A stretch of DNA of 64,000 nucleotides, from NCBI RefSeq assembly GCF_003353065.1, contig NZ_CP027806.1, positions 1,753,353 to 1,817,352 of the forward strand. Reading direction: 5' to 3'. Below, piece by piece: positions 63,147-64,000 of this stretch. A program made the position numbers and the translations under genes. A model generated the notes under the pieces. The model saw nothing but the letters and a program-made list of their open reading frames with translations, did not search any database and was not told where the DNA came from. Numbering within the stretch: position 1 is the stretch's first letter; every line of letters begins with the position of its first letter. The DNA is from Cyclonatronum proteinivorum (lineage in GTDB: Bacteria; Bacteroidota; Rhodothermia; Balneolales; Cyclonatronaceae).

Positions 63147-63722
63147 ATGAAAGCAAGCCTTGAAATTTATGATCCCGCGATGTGCTGCAGTACGGGCGTG
63201 TGCGGCCCTGATGTTGACGATGCCCTGGTGAATTTTGCGCAAGATGTGAAATGGCTCAAAAGCAAAGGCATTGAGGTGAAGCGCTTTAATCTGGGTCAGG
63301 AACCGGAGGCGTTTAAGATGAATGTTGCGGTGCTCACGCGGCTGCAAAAAGCGGGGGCCGATGTGCTTCCGGTGATTCTTGTGAATGATTCGGTCGCTTC
63401 GGAAGGCCGTTACCCCGACCGGCAGGAGCTTTGTGCATGGCTCGGCATCCATGCGGAGACGGGGGACAGGCATGTGCTGGAAACGCCCGCAAACAGCCTG
63501 CTGGAAAAACTCAGGGACAGTGTCGTCGCTGGCGATACCGCTGGAATGCGCGGGTTGTTTGTTGAAGCGCAGTCGCAGGGCATCGCGCTGCAGGCGCTTG
63601 TTGAGGCGATGCAGGCGGGGCTTGATACCCGGCAGGCGGCTACGCAGGAACTCGTTGAGGCGGCCAATGCGCTGCTGGGCGTATCCCAAAGCTGCTGCAC
63701 ACCCGGCGGCGGATGCTGCTGA
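63147..63722 (+). CDS. arsD: Arsenic metallochaperone ArsD (long form)
   Basis: The 191-residue protein begins MKASLEIYDPAMCCSTGVCG with Cys13, Cys14 and Cys19, the As(III) ligands of ArsD, followed by a thioredoxin-like fold (LPVILVNDSVASEGRYPDRQEL). It hands As(III) to ArsA. Usual ArsD is about 120 residues; this one has an extra 70-residue helical extension ending SCCTPGGGCC, whose four cysteines may be a further metal site. arsA starts 45 bases on. Confidence 0.93.
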   Translation: MKASLEIYDPAMCCSTGVCGPDVDDALVNFAQDVKWLKSKGIEVKRFNLGQEPEAFKMNVAVLTRLQKAGADVLPVILVNDSVASEGRYPDRQELCAWLGIHAETGDRHVLETPANSLLEKLRDSVVAGDTAGMRGLFVEAQSQGIALQALVEAMQAGLDTRQAATQELVEAANALLGVSQSCCTPGGGCC

Positions 63723-63767
63723 ACAGCCGCCTTTAGTCATTATAATTTTAAATTTTAGAGATGCACC

Positions 63768-64000
63768 ATGAATTTATCTGACCCGACCCCCTATATTTTT
63801 TTCACCGGCAAAGGCGGGGTAGGCAAAACTTCCCTTGCAAGCGCAACGGCCATCCGGCTTGCCGACAGCGGGAAATCGGTGCTGCTGATTTGCACCGATC
63901 CGGCATCCAACCTGAAGGACGTGCTCGAAACGGAGGTGACCGAAAAGGTGGGTCCGGTAAACGGCGTGCCGGAACTGCATGTGGTGAATATCGACCCGGA
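63768..64000 (+). CDS. arsA: Arsenite efflux ATPase ArsA (partial)
   Basis: The first 77 or so residues are present, up to the window edge: YIFFTGKGGVGKTSLASATA is the deviant Walker A loop, followed by VLLICTDPASNLKDVLETEV (switch I-like). ArsA accepts As(III) from ArsD and drives its export through ArsB/Acr3. Confidence 0.92.
   Translation, partial: MNLSDPTPYIFFTGKGGVGKTSLASATAIRLADSGKSVLLICTDPASNLKDVLETEVTEKVGPVNGVPELHVVNIDP

Noticed and set aside
1-64000. CRISPR arrays, tRNA and rRNA genes
   Set aside because: No regularly spaced repeats with unique spacers, and no tRNA or rRNA sequence was recognised by eye; a tRNA scan was not possible.

Overview
The window looks like chromosome of a GC-rich, Gram-negative bacterium of the Bacteroidota/Balneolota/Rhodothermota group. 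This is inferred from outer-membrane families (a DUF5916 barrel with a CBM9-like domain, small barrels), promoter -7 boxes of the TAnnTTTG type, and the mix of housekeeping genes. No rRNA, tRNA or CRISPR array was seen. No database could be searched, so names rest on motifs and family knowledge.

Layout. 1-4142: an unknown membrane protein, a membrane-protein/XRE-regulator pair behind three palindromes, and a GH13 lipoprotein. 4148-4830: tandem palindromic repeats, followed by a DUF433 antitoxin whose toxin is cut down to 13 codons. 5354-7710: a complete IS66 element with an 8-bp target duplication. 8052-32429: mostly ordinary chromosome, including a tetrapyrrole-methylase-fold enzyme, a cytidylate-kinase-like protein, anmK, a SNF2 helicase, fumC, a Tat-exported alkaline phosphatase, SDR, DUF3891, an alpha/beta hydrolase, acylphosphatase, DUF5916, a glycosyltransferase/sugar-transferase pair, and a DNA exonuclease/ATP-dependent ligase pair. 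32639-35420: a DUF2335 gene split by a frameshift, a decayed ParE-type toxin with intact antitoxin, and about 1.4 kb of repeats. 35713-40345: a tricorn-like protease and a dicarboxylate/amino-acid symporter.

40474-62377 is an AT-richer, visibly foreign region. It opens with an IS110 element and continues with a 2897-residue cyclic beta-1,2-glucan synthase, small genes bounded by attC-like inverted repeats, an IS1380 transposase, and a type I restriction-modification operon (hsdR, RhuM-like, hsdS, RAYT-like, hsdM). The window ends in an arsenic operon (arsR, arsD, arsA).

The strongest novelty is the IS110 element. Its non-coding left end folds on paper as a full bridge RNA, and all four guide segments can be read. 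The two donor guides match the element's own ends and the two target guides match the flanking target. That target lies inside a dispersed intergenic repeat with six copies in this window, so the element appears programmed to land in a repeated, gene-free site. When the ends are joined in a circle they also create a Bacteroidota-type promoter facing the bridge RNA.

Several genes carry single-base or short indels. Some may be assembly errors; each is flagged.
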